Shown: piece after piece, positions 53,146 through 61,732 of the stretch
Position numbering within the stretch: the first letter of the stretch is position 1
Layout: each line of letters opens with the position of its first letter
Assembly: GCF_033101155.1 (NCBI RefSeq)
Contig: NZ_JAWMPX010000024.1
Span: forward strand, 1-64,000
Length of the DNA stretch: 64,000 bases
Direction: 5' to 3'
From: Tropicimonas sp033101155
GTDB lineage: Bacteria; Pseudomonadota; Alphaproteobacteria; Rhodobacterales; Rhodobacteraceae
Program-made: the position numbers and the translations under genes
The notes under the pieces: generated by a model
What the model saw: only the letters and a program-made list of their open reading frames with translations
The model's database searches: none
Told to the model about the DNA's origin: nothing

Positions 53146-54054
53146 ATGACCGTGACAACTCCCGAAACCACCTCCGCCGCCGCCTCCGGCCTCACCGAGC
53201 ACCAGCTTCGACAGCTGCGCCGAGCGAAGATCTCGGCCGTGATCCGTTATGTGATCCTCGCCGGCGTCGGCCTGATCATGCTCTATCCGCTGATCTGGCT
53301 GATCGGGGCCTCCTTCAAGACCAATTCGGAGATCTTTGCCAATCCCGGCTTCATCCCCCGAGAGCCAACACTCAACGGCTATATCGAAGGCTGGAAGACC
53401 TCGACGCCCTATACGTTCGCGCGGTTCTTCTGGAACACGTTGATGATCGTCGTTCCGAAGGTTCTCTTCACCGCGATTTCGGCAACCATGGTGGCTTATG
53501 GCTTCGCCCGCTTCGAATTTCCTGGCAAGAAGATCCTCTTCGCCTCCCTGATCGCGATCCTGCTGCTGCCGAACGTCGTAACGCGCATTCCGCAATACCT
53601 GCTCTTCCGCGATATCGGCTGGCTCGACAGCTTCCTGCCGCTCTGGGTGCCTTCGGCGCTGGCGGGTGACGCCTTCTTCGTCTTCATGCTGGTCCAGTTC
53701 CTGCGCGCCATCCCGCGCGACATGGAAGAGGCCGCGCGCGTGGACGGCGCGAACACGTTGCAGACCCTGATCTTCATCGTCGTCCCACTCCTGAAACCGG
53801 CGATCATCTCGGTTTGCCTGTTCCAGTTCATGTGGACGATGAACGACTTCCTCGGGCCGCTGATCTACATCTCCTCGGTCGAAAAATATCCGATCAGCCT
53901 TGCGCTGAAACTCTCGATCGACACCACGGAAGCCTTCGAGTGGAACCGCATCCTCGCGATGTCCGTCCTGGCGATCACGCCGGCGCTCATGGTCTTCTTC
54001 ATCGCACAGAAACACTTCATCGAAGGCATCTCGTCAGGAGGGGTCAAGGGCTGA
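53146..54054 (+). CDS. CUT1 sugar ABC transporter permease (UgpE/MalG-like)
   Basis: A 302-residue permease with six hydrophobic segments. It has MLYPLIWLIGASFKTNSEIF, AISATMVAYGFARFEFPGKK and the EAA-type coupling loop RDMEEAARVDGANTLQTLIF. It starts 3 bp after the first permease and overlaps the ATPase start by 1 bp (TGATG), so the transporter genes are translated as a block. Confidence 0.92.
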   Translation: MTVTTPETTSAAASGLTEHQLRQLRRAKISAVIRYVILAGVGLIMLYPLIWLIGASFKTNSEIFANPGFIPREPTLNGYIEGWKTSTPYTFARFFWNTLMIVVPKVLFTAISATMVAYGFARFEFPGKKILFASLIAILLLPNVVTRIPQYLLFRDIGWLDSFLPLWVPSALAGDAFFVFMLVQFLRAIPRDMEEAARVDGANTLQTLIFIVVPLLKPAIISVCLFQFMWTMNDFLGPLIYISSVEKYPISLALKLSIDTTEAFEWNRILAMSVLAITPALMVFFIAQKHFIEGISSGGVKG

Positions 54055-55172
54055 TGGCTGGTTTGCAACTCAGAAGCGTCGACAAGACATATCCCAACGG
54101 TTTCAAGGCCGTGCATGGAATAGACCTCGACATCGAAGACGGTGAATTCATGGTGCTGGTCGGACCCTCGGGCTGTGCGAAATCCACCACGCTCAGGATG
54201 ATCGCGGGGCTGGAGACCATCACCGGCGGCGAGGTGAAGATCGGCGACACAATCGTCAACGATCTCGCCCCGGGCAAGCGTGGCATCGCCATGGTTTTCC
54301 AGAACTACGCTCTCTATCCACATATGAAGGTCACGCGGAACCTCGATTTTGGCCTGCGCCTGAAGCGCCGCCCCAAAGACGAGATCGCCCGGGCCACGTC
54401 GGAGGTGTCCCACACGTTGGAGATCGAGGAACTGCTCGACCGCCTTCCCAAGGAGCTTTCGGGCGGCCAGGCCCAGCGGGTCGCCGTCGGCCGTGCGCTC
54501 ATCAAGTCGCCGGAGGTCTTTCTCTTCGACGAACCGCTCTCCAATCTCGACGCCAAGCTGCGCGCCTCGATGCGTGTTCGGATCACCGATCTGCACAAGC
54601 GCCTGAAGGAGGAAGGTCGCTCCGCCACGGTGGTCTATGTCACGCACGATCAGGTCGAAGCCATGACCATGGGCGACCGGATCTGCGTAATGAAAGACGG
54701 CAACATCATGCAGGTGGCCGACCCGGTGACGCTTTACCAGAAACCGGCCAACGCCTTTGTCGGCGGCTTCATCGGCATGCCAGAAATGAATCTCGCGGCG
54801 GCCACGCTGTCGCTCGAAGACGACGGCAAGATCCGGATGGGCGATCAGGTGATCGCCGTCGAGCCGGAGCTGGCGCGTCGACTGACCCATGCCGGCGGCG
54901 CCATCACCTTCGGCATTCGGCCCCAGCATCTCGAACTGGTTGAACCCGGCACGCCAAACGCCTTCGAGGGGGTCGTGAAGATCGTGGAGTTCATGGGGCA
55001 CGAGGTGAACCTGCATGTCGACATTGAAGGGAATTCCTTCATCTGCGTCGTGACATCCGACCATTTCGACCGCGCGACCAAAGCCGGCGACAGGCTATCG
55101 TTCCACCCGATCGCGCGCTCCATCCATGTATTCGACCGGAAAACCGGGCTCAATGCCTCGCTCGGTGAGTGA
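54054..55172 (+). CDS. CUT1 sugar ABC transporter ATPase (UgpC/MsmX-like)
   Basis: A 372-residue ATPase. Walker A is GPSGCAKST at residues 37-45, with Ala in place of the glycine before Lys43, a variant seen in some sugar ATPases. The signature is KELSGGQAQRVAVGRALIKS, Walker B VFLFDEPLSNLD, and the His switch VYVTHDQVEAMTM. The C-terminal TOBE domain (240-372, FGIRPQHLELV) is the regulatory part. MsmX-type ATPases can serve several importers, so this one might also energise the orphan binding protein at 33997. Confidence 0.92.
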   Translation: MAGLQLRSVDKTYPNGFKAVHGIDLDIEDGEFMVLVGPSGCAKSTTLRMIAGLETITGGEVKIGDTIVNDLAPGKRGIAMVFQNYALYPHMKVTRNLDFGLRLKRRPKDEIARATSEVSHTLEIEELLDRLPKELSGGQAQRVAVGRALIKSPEVFLFDEPLSNLDAKLRASMRVRITDLHKRLKEEGRSATVVYVTHDQVEAMTMGDRICVMKDGNIMQVADPVTLYQKPANAFVGGFIGMPEMNLAAATLSLEDDGKIRMGDQVIAVEPELARRLTHAGGAITFGIRPQHLELVEPGTPNAFEGVVKIVEFMGHEVNLHVDIEGNSFICVVTSDHFDRATKAGDRLSFHPIARSIHVFDRKTGLNASLGE

Positions 55173-55208
55173 GCTTCACCAACGTCTGCATCTTATGGGA
55201 GGAAATAG

Positions 55209-56462
55209 ATGAAACGTTCGACAACAGCACTTGCAACCGTACTTGCCTTGATTGGCTTCAGCGTCGACGCAGCCGAACTCCGGATGAGTTGGTGGGGCGG
55301 AGACAGCCGCCACACGGCCACCCAGGACGGCCTCAAGGCCTGCGGCGAAAAGCATGGCCACGTGATCAAGCCGGAATTCACCGGCTGGTCGGGCCACCTC
55401 GAAAAGCTCACCACCCGGATGGCCGGCGGCACCGAGGCCGACATCATGCAGGTGAACTGGCCCTGGCTACCGCTTTTTTCCGCCGATGGCACCGGCTTTG
55501 CCGACCTGAACGAACTGAGTGAGATCATCGACCTGTCGAGCTGGTCCGACGCTGCAAAAGACAGCTCCACCCTCGGCGGAAAACTCAACGGGTTGCCGGC
55601 CTCTCAGACTGGCCTGATCTACTGGTTCAACAAGGACACTTTCGAAGCTGCCGGCCTCGCCTTGCCGACAACGCTGGACGAACTTGTAGCGTCGGCCGCG
55701 GTGATGAAGAAGAAGCTGGGTGACGACCACTTCCCACTCTATCTCGTCGGTGAGGACGTCTCCAAGTGGATGCAGAACATTGTCGCGCAGAACACCGGCA
55801 AGGGGCTGGTCGACAACGCTTCGATGACCGTGGCTCCCACCGCGGAAGAACTGGTCGCTGCCATCGAGACCTATGGGATGATGGTCGAGAAGGGCGTGAC
55901 CCCGTCCTGGCAGGATGCCGCCGCCGCGGGGAACATCAAGCTGCACGAAAACCCGAACTGGGCCGCAGGCAAGATCGCCGGTACCTATGTATGGGACTCG
56001 ACTTACTTCAAATACTCCGACCCGATCACCGCGGGCGAGTTGGTGCCGGCCGGGCTGCTGGGCATAGATGGTGCCGACAATGACGGCGTCTATCGCAAGG
56101 CGTCGATGGTCTTCTCGATCTCGGCGAACTCCGACAACACGGAAGCGGCGGCAACGGTCCTGAACTGCCTGCTCAACGAGCCAGAAGGCATCGCCGCCAT
56201 GGCGACGGCGCGCGGCTTGCCAGCGTCTTCGGTGGCACACAAGCAACTGGCCGATAACGGCAAGATCGTCCCGATTCAGACCGAAGCCAACACCATGGTC
56301 CTGGACGCGTCCGGCCCCGAAATCTCGGCCTTCGCCGAGCATCCCGAGGTACGTTCGATTCTGAAGGACACCATGGAGCTATATGCCTATGGCGAGATCT
56401 CGGCCGAAGACGCCGCGGGTGACATCATCATGAATGTCAACGAAGTCCTTGAGAAGTACTGA
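55209..56462 (+). CDS. Sugar-binding protein of the CUT1 importer
   Basis: A 417-residue periplasmic protein. The signal peptide is MKRSTTALATVLALIGFSVDA. The mature fold starts ELRMSWWGGDSRHTATQDGL, with KLTTRMAGGTEADIMQVNWP and a Trp-rich ligand region (WPWLPLF, VWDSTYFKYSD). Aromatic residues stack on sugar rings. It resembles oligogalacturonide/oligosaccharide binders of the CUT1 class (TogB-like). GGGAGG precedes the ATG, and an 11-bp hairpin follows the stop. Confidence 0.9.
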   Translation: MKRSTTALATVLALIGFSVDAAELRMSWWGGDSRHTATQDGLKACGEKHGHVIKPEFTGWSGHLEKLTTRMAGGTEADIMQVNWPWLPLFSADGTGFADLNELSEIIDLSSWSDAAKDSSTLGGKLNGLPASQTGLIYWFNKDTFEAAGLALPTTLDELVASAAVMKKKLGDDHFPLYLVGEDVSKWMQNIVAQNTGKGLVDNASMTVAPTAEELVAAIETYGMMVEKGVTPSWQDAAAAGNIKLHENPNWAAGKIAGTYVWDSTYFKYSDPITAGELVPAGLLGIDGADNDGVYRKASMVFSISANSDNTEAAATVLNCLLNEPEGIAAMATARGLPASSVAHKQLADNGKIVPIQTEANTMVLDASGPEISAFAEHPEVRSILKDTMELYAYGEISAEDAAGDIIMNVNEVLEKY

Positions 56463-56493
56463 GCCGGCACTTCTTCCCCACGGCTCATAACCC

Positions 56494-56518
56494 GGACGTG
56501 GCGCAAGGCGCCACGTCC
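56494..56518 (+). terminator. 11-bp hairpin behind the sugar-binding-protein gene
   Basis: GGACGTGGCGC and GCGCCACGTCC pair perfectly around AAG, without a T-run. Like the hairpins after the other two binding-protein genes on this strand, it could limit read-through and stabilise the upstream message. Confidence 0.6.
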
Positions 56519-56537
56519 CCCAGACGGCAATGAAGTG

Positions 56538-59147
56538 ATGTCAGAAAACCCTGATCTTCGCGTGGGTGCTCTCACGCCTCGTACTGCCGTTGTGCTTCTG
56601 GCAGGTCACGACATCCGTTTCAGGTTGCCGGACCCGGTTGGATGGCGCCTTGCAGGTCCGTCTGGCGATGTCTCCGGAACGGCCAACACGGTCGCAGTCT
56701 TCCTTGACGACCTCTCCCCACAAACCGAGTATTCCTTGCACGCGAACGGATCCGAGATCCGCTTTCGCACTCCGGCCTGCGCAGGGCTGGTGGATGCGGC
56801 CGATTTCGGCCTGAAGGCCGATAGTCTCGACAATTCCGCGGCCTTCGCGTGCGCCATTTCCCAGGTTCCCGATCGTGGGACCTTGCTGATCCCGGACGGA
56901 TGCTGGCAAACCGGTCCGCTGTTCCTGAAACCGCGAATGACGCTCCATCTGAGCGCCGGCACACGCTTGCTCGGCAGCCCGGACCGAAACCGCTATCCGA
57001 TCCTGCCGAAATGCGATCACAAGGGGCGGATGACGGGCACCTGGGAGGGTTTGCCCGCAAGCTGCTATTCTTCTCTCATTACGCTGATCGACAGCCCGGA
57101 TGTCGCAATCACCGGAAGCGGTATTCTCGACGGAGGTGCCGATGCCGCGGATTGGTGGCATGACCACAAGGTGATGCGCGGCGCATGGCGTCCGAGAACA
57201 GTCTTTGCACTTCGCTCCGACCGCATGTCGTTGAGTGGCCTCTCCATACGCAATTCACCGAGCTGGACAATCCACCCCGTGAACTGTGATCACACCCGAG
57301 TGGCCGGGATCTCGGTCTGGAACCCCTCTGACAGCCCCAACACGGACGGCCTCAATCCAGAGATGTGCCGCGACGTGGTGATCGAAGGCACGTTTTTCTC
57401 TGTGGGCGACGATTGTATCGCCATCAAGGCAGGCAAACGCACCGACGAGGGTGGCGCCGACCACCTGGCGCCGAGTCGCCGGATCCTGGTGCGGAACTGC
57501 CGGATGGAACGCGGCCATGGCGGCGTGGTCATCGGTTCGGAAATGTCCGGTTCCATCACCCGCGTCCGGGTTGAGAATTGCGAGTTCGATCGGACTGACC
57601 GCGGGTTGCGCATCAAGACCCGCCGGGGGCGTGGCGGGCAGGTTTCGAATATCGCGCTTGCCGATTGCACCATGGAGGAGGTCGACACGGCCTTCTCCGC
57701 CAATGCGCATTATTTCTGCGACCATGACGGTCATTCCGACGCGGTCCAGAACCGCGCCCCGGCCCCGGTCGGTGAGCTGACCCCCAGGGTGGAGGGCATA
57801 GATGTCTCCCGCGTGCGGATCGGCAACACGCGCATCGCAGTCGGCGCCTTCCTCGGCCTTTCCGAGGCCCCGATCAACGGTGTTTCACTGCGGGAAATCG
57901 ACTACAGCTTCGATCCCGAGGCCACCGCGGGAATCCCACTCATGGCGGACATGGTTCCCTCCATGCGCCATCGCGATCTCTGGCAGGAGAATGCCGATGT
58001 GCGGTGGGAGGGTCATGCAAATGGTGCGGCTCAGGTTCGCCCGAACGCCCATGGCGGGCTCCTGGCCTATTTCGACGCCTATGCCGGGAAGTATTCTCCC
58101 TACAAGCTCGGCAACTGGTGTTATGAGGACGGGCTGGTCTATCTCGGCCTGATCGCCCTGCACAAGGCGACCGGCGACAGCCGTTGGTTCGCCCACTTGC
58201 GCCGCCTCGCCGACGCACGGATCGGACCGGATGGCACACTCGATGGCCATAAGATCTCCGACTACAATATCGACAACATTCTCGCTGGGCGGGCGCTGTT
58301 CCACCTGTTCGACGAAGTCGGCGACCGGCGCTATGCCGATGCGGCCGCCCGACTGATCCGGCAACTGGACAATCATCCACGCACGGAGTGCGGGAATTAC
58401 TGGCACAAGCTGCGCTACCCATGGCAAGTCTGGCTCGACGGGCTCTACATGGGACTGCCGTTCCAGCTCGAATATGGGGTGCGACAGGATCGGACGTCCC
58501 TGGTGGAGGATGCCGTTGCGCAGCTGAGAACTGCGCTGCGGCGTATGTACAAGCCGGCGACGGGTCTGCATGCCCATGCCTGGGATGAGGCGTGCGAACA
58601 GCCCTGGGCGGATCCCGTTACCGGTTTCAACGCCGATCACTGGGCGCGGGCGAATGGCTGGCTGGCCATGGCGCTGGTTGACATCTGCGGGCTTCTCGGC
58701 GCCGAGCAAGCGGCCACGACGGGTCTCGGGCAATCGACGCGGGAAATGCTGTGCCGGGTGGTCGAGATGCAGACGGAAGCCGGCCTCTGGCTGCAGGTAC
58801 CGGACAGGCCGGATCTTGCCGGGAACTGGGAGGAGGTCTCTGCCTCGGCCATGTTCGCCTATGCGCTGCTGAAGGCAGACCGCCTTGGACTGGCGCCCGA
58901 ACGGGGAGGGATGGCGGGACGCGCCGGGTTCGACGCCCTTGGCGCCGTCATTGAGGCAAGCGATCGCAGCTCCGAAGGCGCTGGCTTTGGCCCGATGTGC
59001 CATGTCGCCGGGCTTGGTTCGTTCCAGGACCGGTACCGGGATGGTACCGCCGAATACTACATCTCCGAGACCAGGTGCGACGACGATCCGAAGGGTGTTG
59101 GACCGATGATGATGGCAACGGCGGAAATCCTGCGTCTGGATACCTGA
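56538..59147 (+). CDS. GH28-GH105 fusion: polygalacturonase-type plus unsaturated uronyl hydrolase
   Basis: An 869-residue protein with no signal peptide. Residues about 1-85 look like a fibronectin III-type module. Residues 88-480 form a GH28 parallel beta-helix with the catalytic pattern NTD (268-270), GDD (290-292), GHG (326-328) and RIK (358-360). Residues about 505-869 are GH105: WLDGLYMGLPF with the catalytic Asp634, HAHAWDE and HWARANGWLAMAL. GH28 hydrolyses galacturonan or rhamnogalacturonan; GH105 removes unsaturated galacturonyl groups left by lyases. The fusion would process imported pectic oligomers inside the cell. A GTG at 56535 directly before the ATG could also serve as start. 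Confidence 0.88.
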   Translation: MSENPDLRVGALTPRTAVVLLAGHDIRFRLPDPVGWRLAGPSGDVSGTANTVAVFLDDLSPQTEYSLHANGSEIRFRTPACAGLVDAADFGLKADSLDNSAAFACAISQVPDRGTLLIPDGCWQTGPLFLKPRMTLHLSAGTRLLGSPDRNRYPILPKCDHKGRMTGTWEGLPASCYSSLITLIDSPDVAITGSGILDGGADAADWWHDHKVMRGAWRPRTVFALRSDRMSLSGLSIRNSPSWTIHPVNCDHTRVAGISVWNPSDSPNTDGLNPEMCRDVVIEGTFFSVGDDCIAIKAGKRTDEGGADHLAPSRRILVRNCRMERGHGGVVIGSEMSGSITRVRVENCEFDRTDRGLRIKTRRGRGGQVSNIALADCTMEEVDTAFSANAHYFCDHDGHSDAVQNRAPAPVGELTPRVEGIDVSRVRIGNTRIAVGAFLGLSEAPINGVSLREIDYSFDPEATAGIPLMADMVPSMRHRDLWQENADVRWEGHANGAAQVRPNAHGGLLAYFDAYAGKYSPYKLGNWCYEDGLVYLGLIALHKATGDSRWFAHLRRLADARIGPDGTLDGHKISDYNIDNILAGRALFHLFDEVGDRRYADAAARLIRQLDNHPRTECGNYWHKLRYPWQVWLDGLYMGLPFQLEYGVRQDRTSLVEDAVAQLRTALRRMYKPATGLHAHAWDEACEQPWADPVTGFNADHWARANGWLAMALVDICGLLGAEQAATTGLGQSTREMLCRVVEMQTEAGLWLQVPDRPDLAGNWEEVSASAMFAYALLKADRLGLAPERGGMAGRAGFDALGAVIEASDRSSEGAGFGPMCHVAGLGSFQDRYRDGTAEYYISETRCDDDPKGVGPMMMATAEILRLDT

Positions 59148-59211
59148 TCGGCGACAAGCAGCCAATATCACCACGGAACGCCGGTGGCTCACCAGGTCCT
59201 GGCTGCTCCGG

Positions 59212-59652
59212 TCAGCCGGGACCAGACCGGACGACCCCTTTCTTCAGGATCACGTTGCCATAGAGACGACGTTCACCCGTCTGGACGACGGCAAAGGCCT
59301 GTTTTGCGAGCTCATAGAAGGCAAACCGTTCGAGCGACGACAAGGGCGCCGGATTGTCGGCTGTCGCCTCGATCACCCGCTGGAACGCCGCGACCGCTTC
59401 CGGCATGGCGTCGGCATCGCCAACGACCTGCATCACATGCGCGGGGTCCGGCACGAAGTCGTCAAGTGGCATGATCGAGAGGATGGCCTCTGCCACATCG
59501 GGAGCTGTCAGTCCGTCAAGGCGCACGACCCGTTGGCCGCAGGACGCACCGGGGAAATTGGCGTCGACAATGGCGATATCATCGCCGTGGCCCATCGACG
59601 CCAGTATATGCAGCAGATCCGGCGACAGGATGGGGTTGATACCGATGAGCAT
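59212..59652 (-). CDS. RbsD/FucU-family sugar mutarotase
   Basis: A 146-residue enzyme that interconverts sugar anomers. The catalytic His22 sits in ASMGHGDDIAIVDANFP. The length, the PDPAHVMQVVGDAD segment and the C-terminal LYGNVILKKGV with a Tyr near residue 130 match FucU (L-fucose mutarotase) better than RbsD. It ends the minus-strand operon behind the DeoR gene and converges with the GH28-GH105 gene. It would help a newly imported sugar enter metabolism. Confidence 0.88.
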   Translation of the reverse strand: MLIGINPILSPDLLHILASMGHGDDIAIVDANFPGASCGQRVVRLDGLTAPDVAEAILSIMPLDDFVPDPAHVMQVVGDADAMPEAVAAFQRVIEATADNPAPLSSLERFAFYELAKQAFAVVQTGERRLYGNVILKKGVVRSGPG

Positions 59653-59696
59653 GACGTGCCTCCCTCAACAGGCCACGGGAACCGACCGAAACAATG

Positions 59697-60515
59697 TCAG
59701 CCGGCAATAAGCAGTTCGATCCCGCGGCGTTCAAATTCCTTGGCATCCCGGTCCGAGATTCCGGAATCGGTGACGAAGGTATTGATCAACTCCAACGCTC
59801 CCAGTCGGGTGAAAGAGGATTTGTTCACCTTGGTCGAATCCGCGACGAGATAAACATGGGAGGCGGCATTGATCATCGCCTTCTTCAACTCCAGATCGGC
59901 GAAGCTGGGATAGGTGAGCCCTGCCTCCGGACCGACACCTGCGGTGGCAAGGAAGAGCTTTCCAGCGTAGATATTGTGAAAATATTCGACCGCCTTGTCG
60001 CCGCTCACCGAGAGCGTTGGCGACTTGAACTGACCGCCGGGCAGATGCACGGCGAATCCCGGAACCGCGCCAAGCAGGATGGCGATATTCAGAGCATTGG
60101 TGATGATCGTCAGGCCGTGGCGATCGGTCAGGCGGGTGGCGACCTCGGTCGTGGTCGTGCCAGCATCCATGATCAGCGTTTCACCATCCTCCACCAGCGA
60201 AGCGGCTAGCGCGCCAATTTGGCGCTTCTTGTCCATGTTCTCCATGTGTTGGAGCACCATGGTTCCGGCCTTGGGCGGCAGGCGGTTGAGATGGGCGCCC
60301 CCGTGTTCGCGGGTGATCCGCCCATCTCGTTCCAGCCGCTCGAGGTCTTGCCGAATTGTCGCCTCAGAGACTTCGAAGGCGGTGGAGAGGTCGCGCACCC
60401 GGGCGCTGCCCTCTTCCTCCAGCCATGCGAGGATCTTGCGCCGCCGAGGTTCGGCCAGCAGGCCGGTGGTGACCTCAGTCGCCGGGTTCTGTTTTTCGGG
60501 CACGGGTTTGTTCAT
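59697..60515 (-). CDS. DeoR-family transcriptional regulator
   Basis: A 272-residue repressor. The N-terminal helix-turn-helix is RRRKILAWLEEEGSARVRDL followed by FEVSEATIRQDLERLERDG. The C-terminal DeoRC sensor domain (about 90-265) has the phosphosugar-binding pattern IMDAGTTTTEVATRL and ATAGVGPEAGLTYPSFADLE. DeoR proteins usually respond to a phosphorylated sugar intermediate. Placed between permease and mutarotase genes, it likely controls the 59.2-64 kb transport operon. Confidence 0.92.
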   Translation of the reverse strand: MNKPVPEKQNPATEVTTGLLAEPRRRKILAWLEEEGSARVRDLSTAFEVSEATIRQDLERLERDGRITREHGGAHLNRLPPKAGTMVLQHMENMDKKRQIGALAASLVEDGETLIMDAGTTTTEVATRLTDRHGLTIITNALNIAILLGAVPGFAVHLPGGQFKSPTLSVSGDKAVEYFHNIYAGKLFLATAGVGPEAGLTYPSFADLELKKAMINAASHVYLVADSTKVNKSSFTRLGALELINTFVTDSGISDRDAKEFERRGIELLIAG

Positions 60516-60664
60516 CTTGCTGCCTCGGATCGGGAGCGTTCTTCACACCCCGGCTTTCGAATGGTCTTGCATATGTCCTTACATCAGCGCCAATCGGATG
60601 CAAGCGGAGCCAAACGGACCCATTCGTGCCTTCCCCCGGCCAGGCCCTGGCCGAGGAGGACTGT

Positions 60665-61732
60665 CTATTTGCTGAGCGCCGCCTGCTGCTGGAGCACGAC
60701 ACGGGCCTGCAATTTCTGCTGCGCCTGATCGACAACCACGGCGGCGATGATGACGAGGCCCTTGATGACCGTCTGCCAAAAGGCCGAGACCCCCATCATG
60801 ACGAGCCCGTCCGACAAGATGCCGATGACAAAGGCGCCGATGATCGTGCCCGCGATCTTGCCGCGCCCGCCCGACATCGAGGTGCCGCCGAGCACTGCCG
60901 CGGCGATGGCGTTCAACTCGAAGGTGTTGCCCGTGGCCGGATGAGAGGCAACGAGTTGCGAGGAGATGATGAGACCGACAAGGGCAGCACAGAAGCCGGA
61001 GAAGACGTAAACGGCGATCTTCACCCGGTCCACCTGCACACCTGAGAGGCCGGCGCCCTTCTCGTTGCCACCCACGGCATAGATGTGCCGCCCAAGCGGC
61101 GTGCGCTTGGCCACATAGGCCGCGCCAAGGCCGACGGCGATCAACATCCAGATCGAGATCGGGATGCCGAGGAAATCCCCGGCTCCGATCAGGTAGAAGC
61201 TGTCATTTCCATATTCAGGATTGCCGTTGAGGTTCGGGAACGTGCGGCCATCGGAAGAGAGCAGCGCCGCGCCACGCGCAACATACAGCATGCCGAGTGT
61301 TGCAATGAACGGCGCCACGTTGAGTTTCGTTATCAGCAAGCCGTTGATCAGCCCGATGAAAAGCCCAACCAGGATGACGAGAAGCATGATCTCGATCGTG
61401 TTGAACTGGATCGTCCAGCCCAGCCCGATGTCAATGCCGTTCAGCACCAGCCAGCCTGCGACCATGCCGCAAAGCCCGACGATGGAACCGACCGAGAGGT
61501 CGATACCGCCGGTGATAATGACGAAGGTCATGCCGATGGCAAGGAACGCGTTCAGCGCCACGTGCTTTGACATGATCACCATGTTCGACGCGCTCAGGAA
61601 GTTCGGCGCGGCGAAGGCGAAGAAGGTGAAGACGAGGATCAGTGCGATGAAGGTCCGCGCCTTGAGGATCACGAGAAGGGCTGCGCTGGAGCCGCTCTCC
61701 TGAGCGGATGGCTTGGCAGTTGCAGAGTTCAT
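60665..61732 (-). CDS. Ribose-type ABC sugar transporter permease
   Basis: A 355-residue CUT2 permease with about nine hydrophobic segments. It has FLAIGMTFVIITGGIDLSVG with the GGIDLSVG motif, NVAPFIATLGMLYVARGAAL, GRHIYAVGGNEKGAGLSGVQ, and AIAAAVLGGTSMSGGRGKIA (the GG-S-GG motif). It overlaps the ATPase gene by 4 bp. Only one permease is present, as in RbsC homodimers. An imperfect hairpin (GGCCAG/CTGGCC) follows it before the DeoR gene. Confidence 0.93.
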   Translation of the reverse strand: MNSATAKPSAQESGSSAALLVILKARTFIALILVFTFFAFAAPNFLSASNMVIMSKHVALNAFLAIGMTFVIITGGIDLSVGSIVGLCGMVAGWLVLNGIDIGLGWTIQFNTIEIMLLVILVGLFIGLINGLLITKLNVAPFIATLGMLYVARGAALLSSDGRTFPNLNGNPEYGNDSFYLIGAGDFLGIPISIWMLIAVGLGAAYVAKRTPLGRHIYAVGGNEKGAGLSGVQVDRVKIAVYVFSGFCAALVGLIISSQLVASHPATGNTFELNAIAAAVLGGTSMSGGRGKIAGTIIGAFVIGILSDGLVMMGVSAFWQTVIKGLVIIAAVVVDQAQQKLQARVVLQQQAALSK

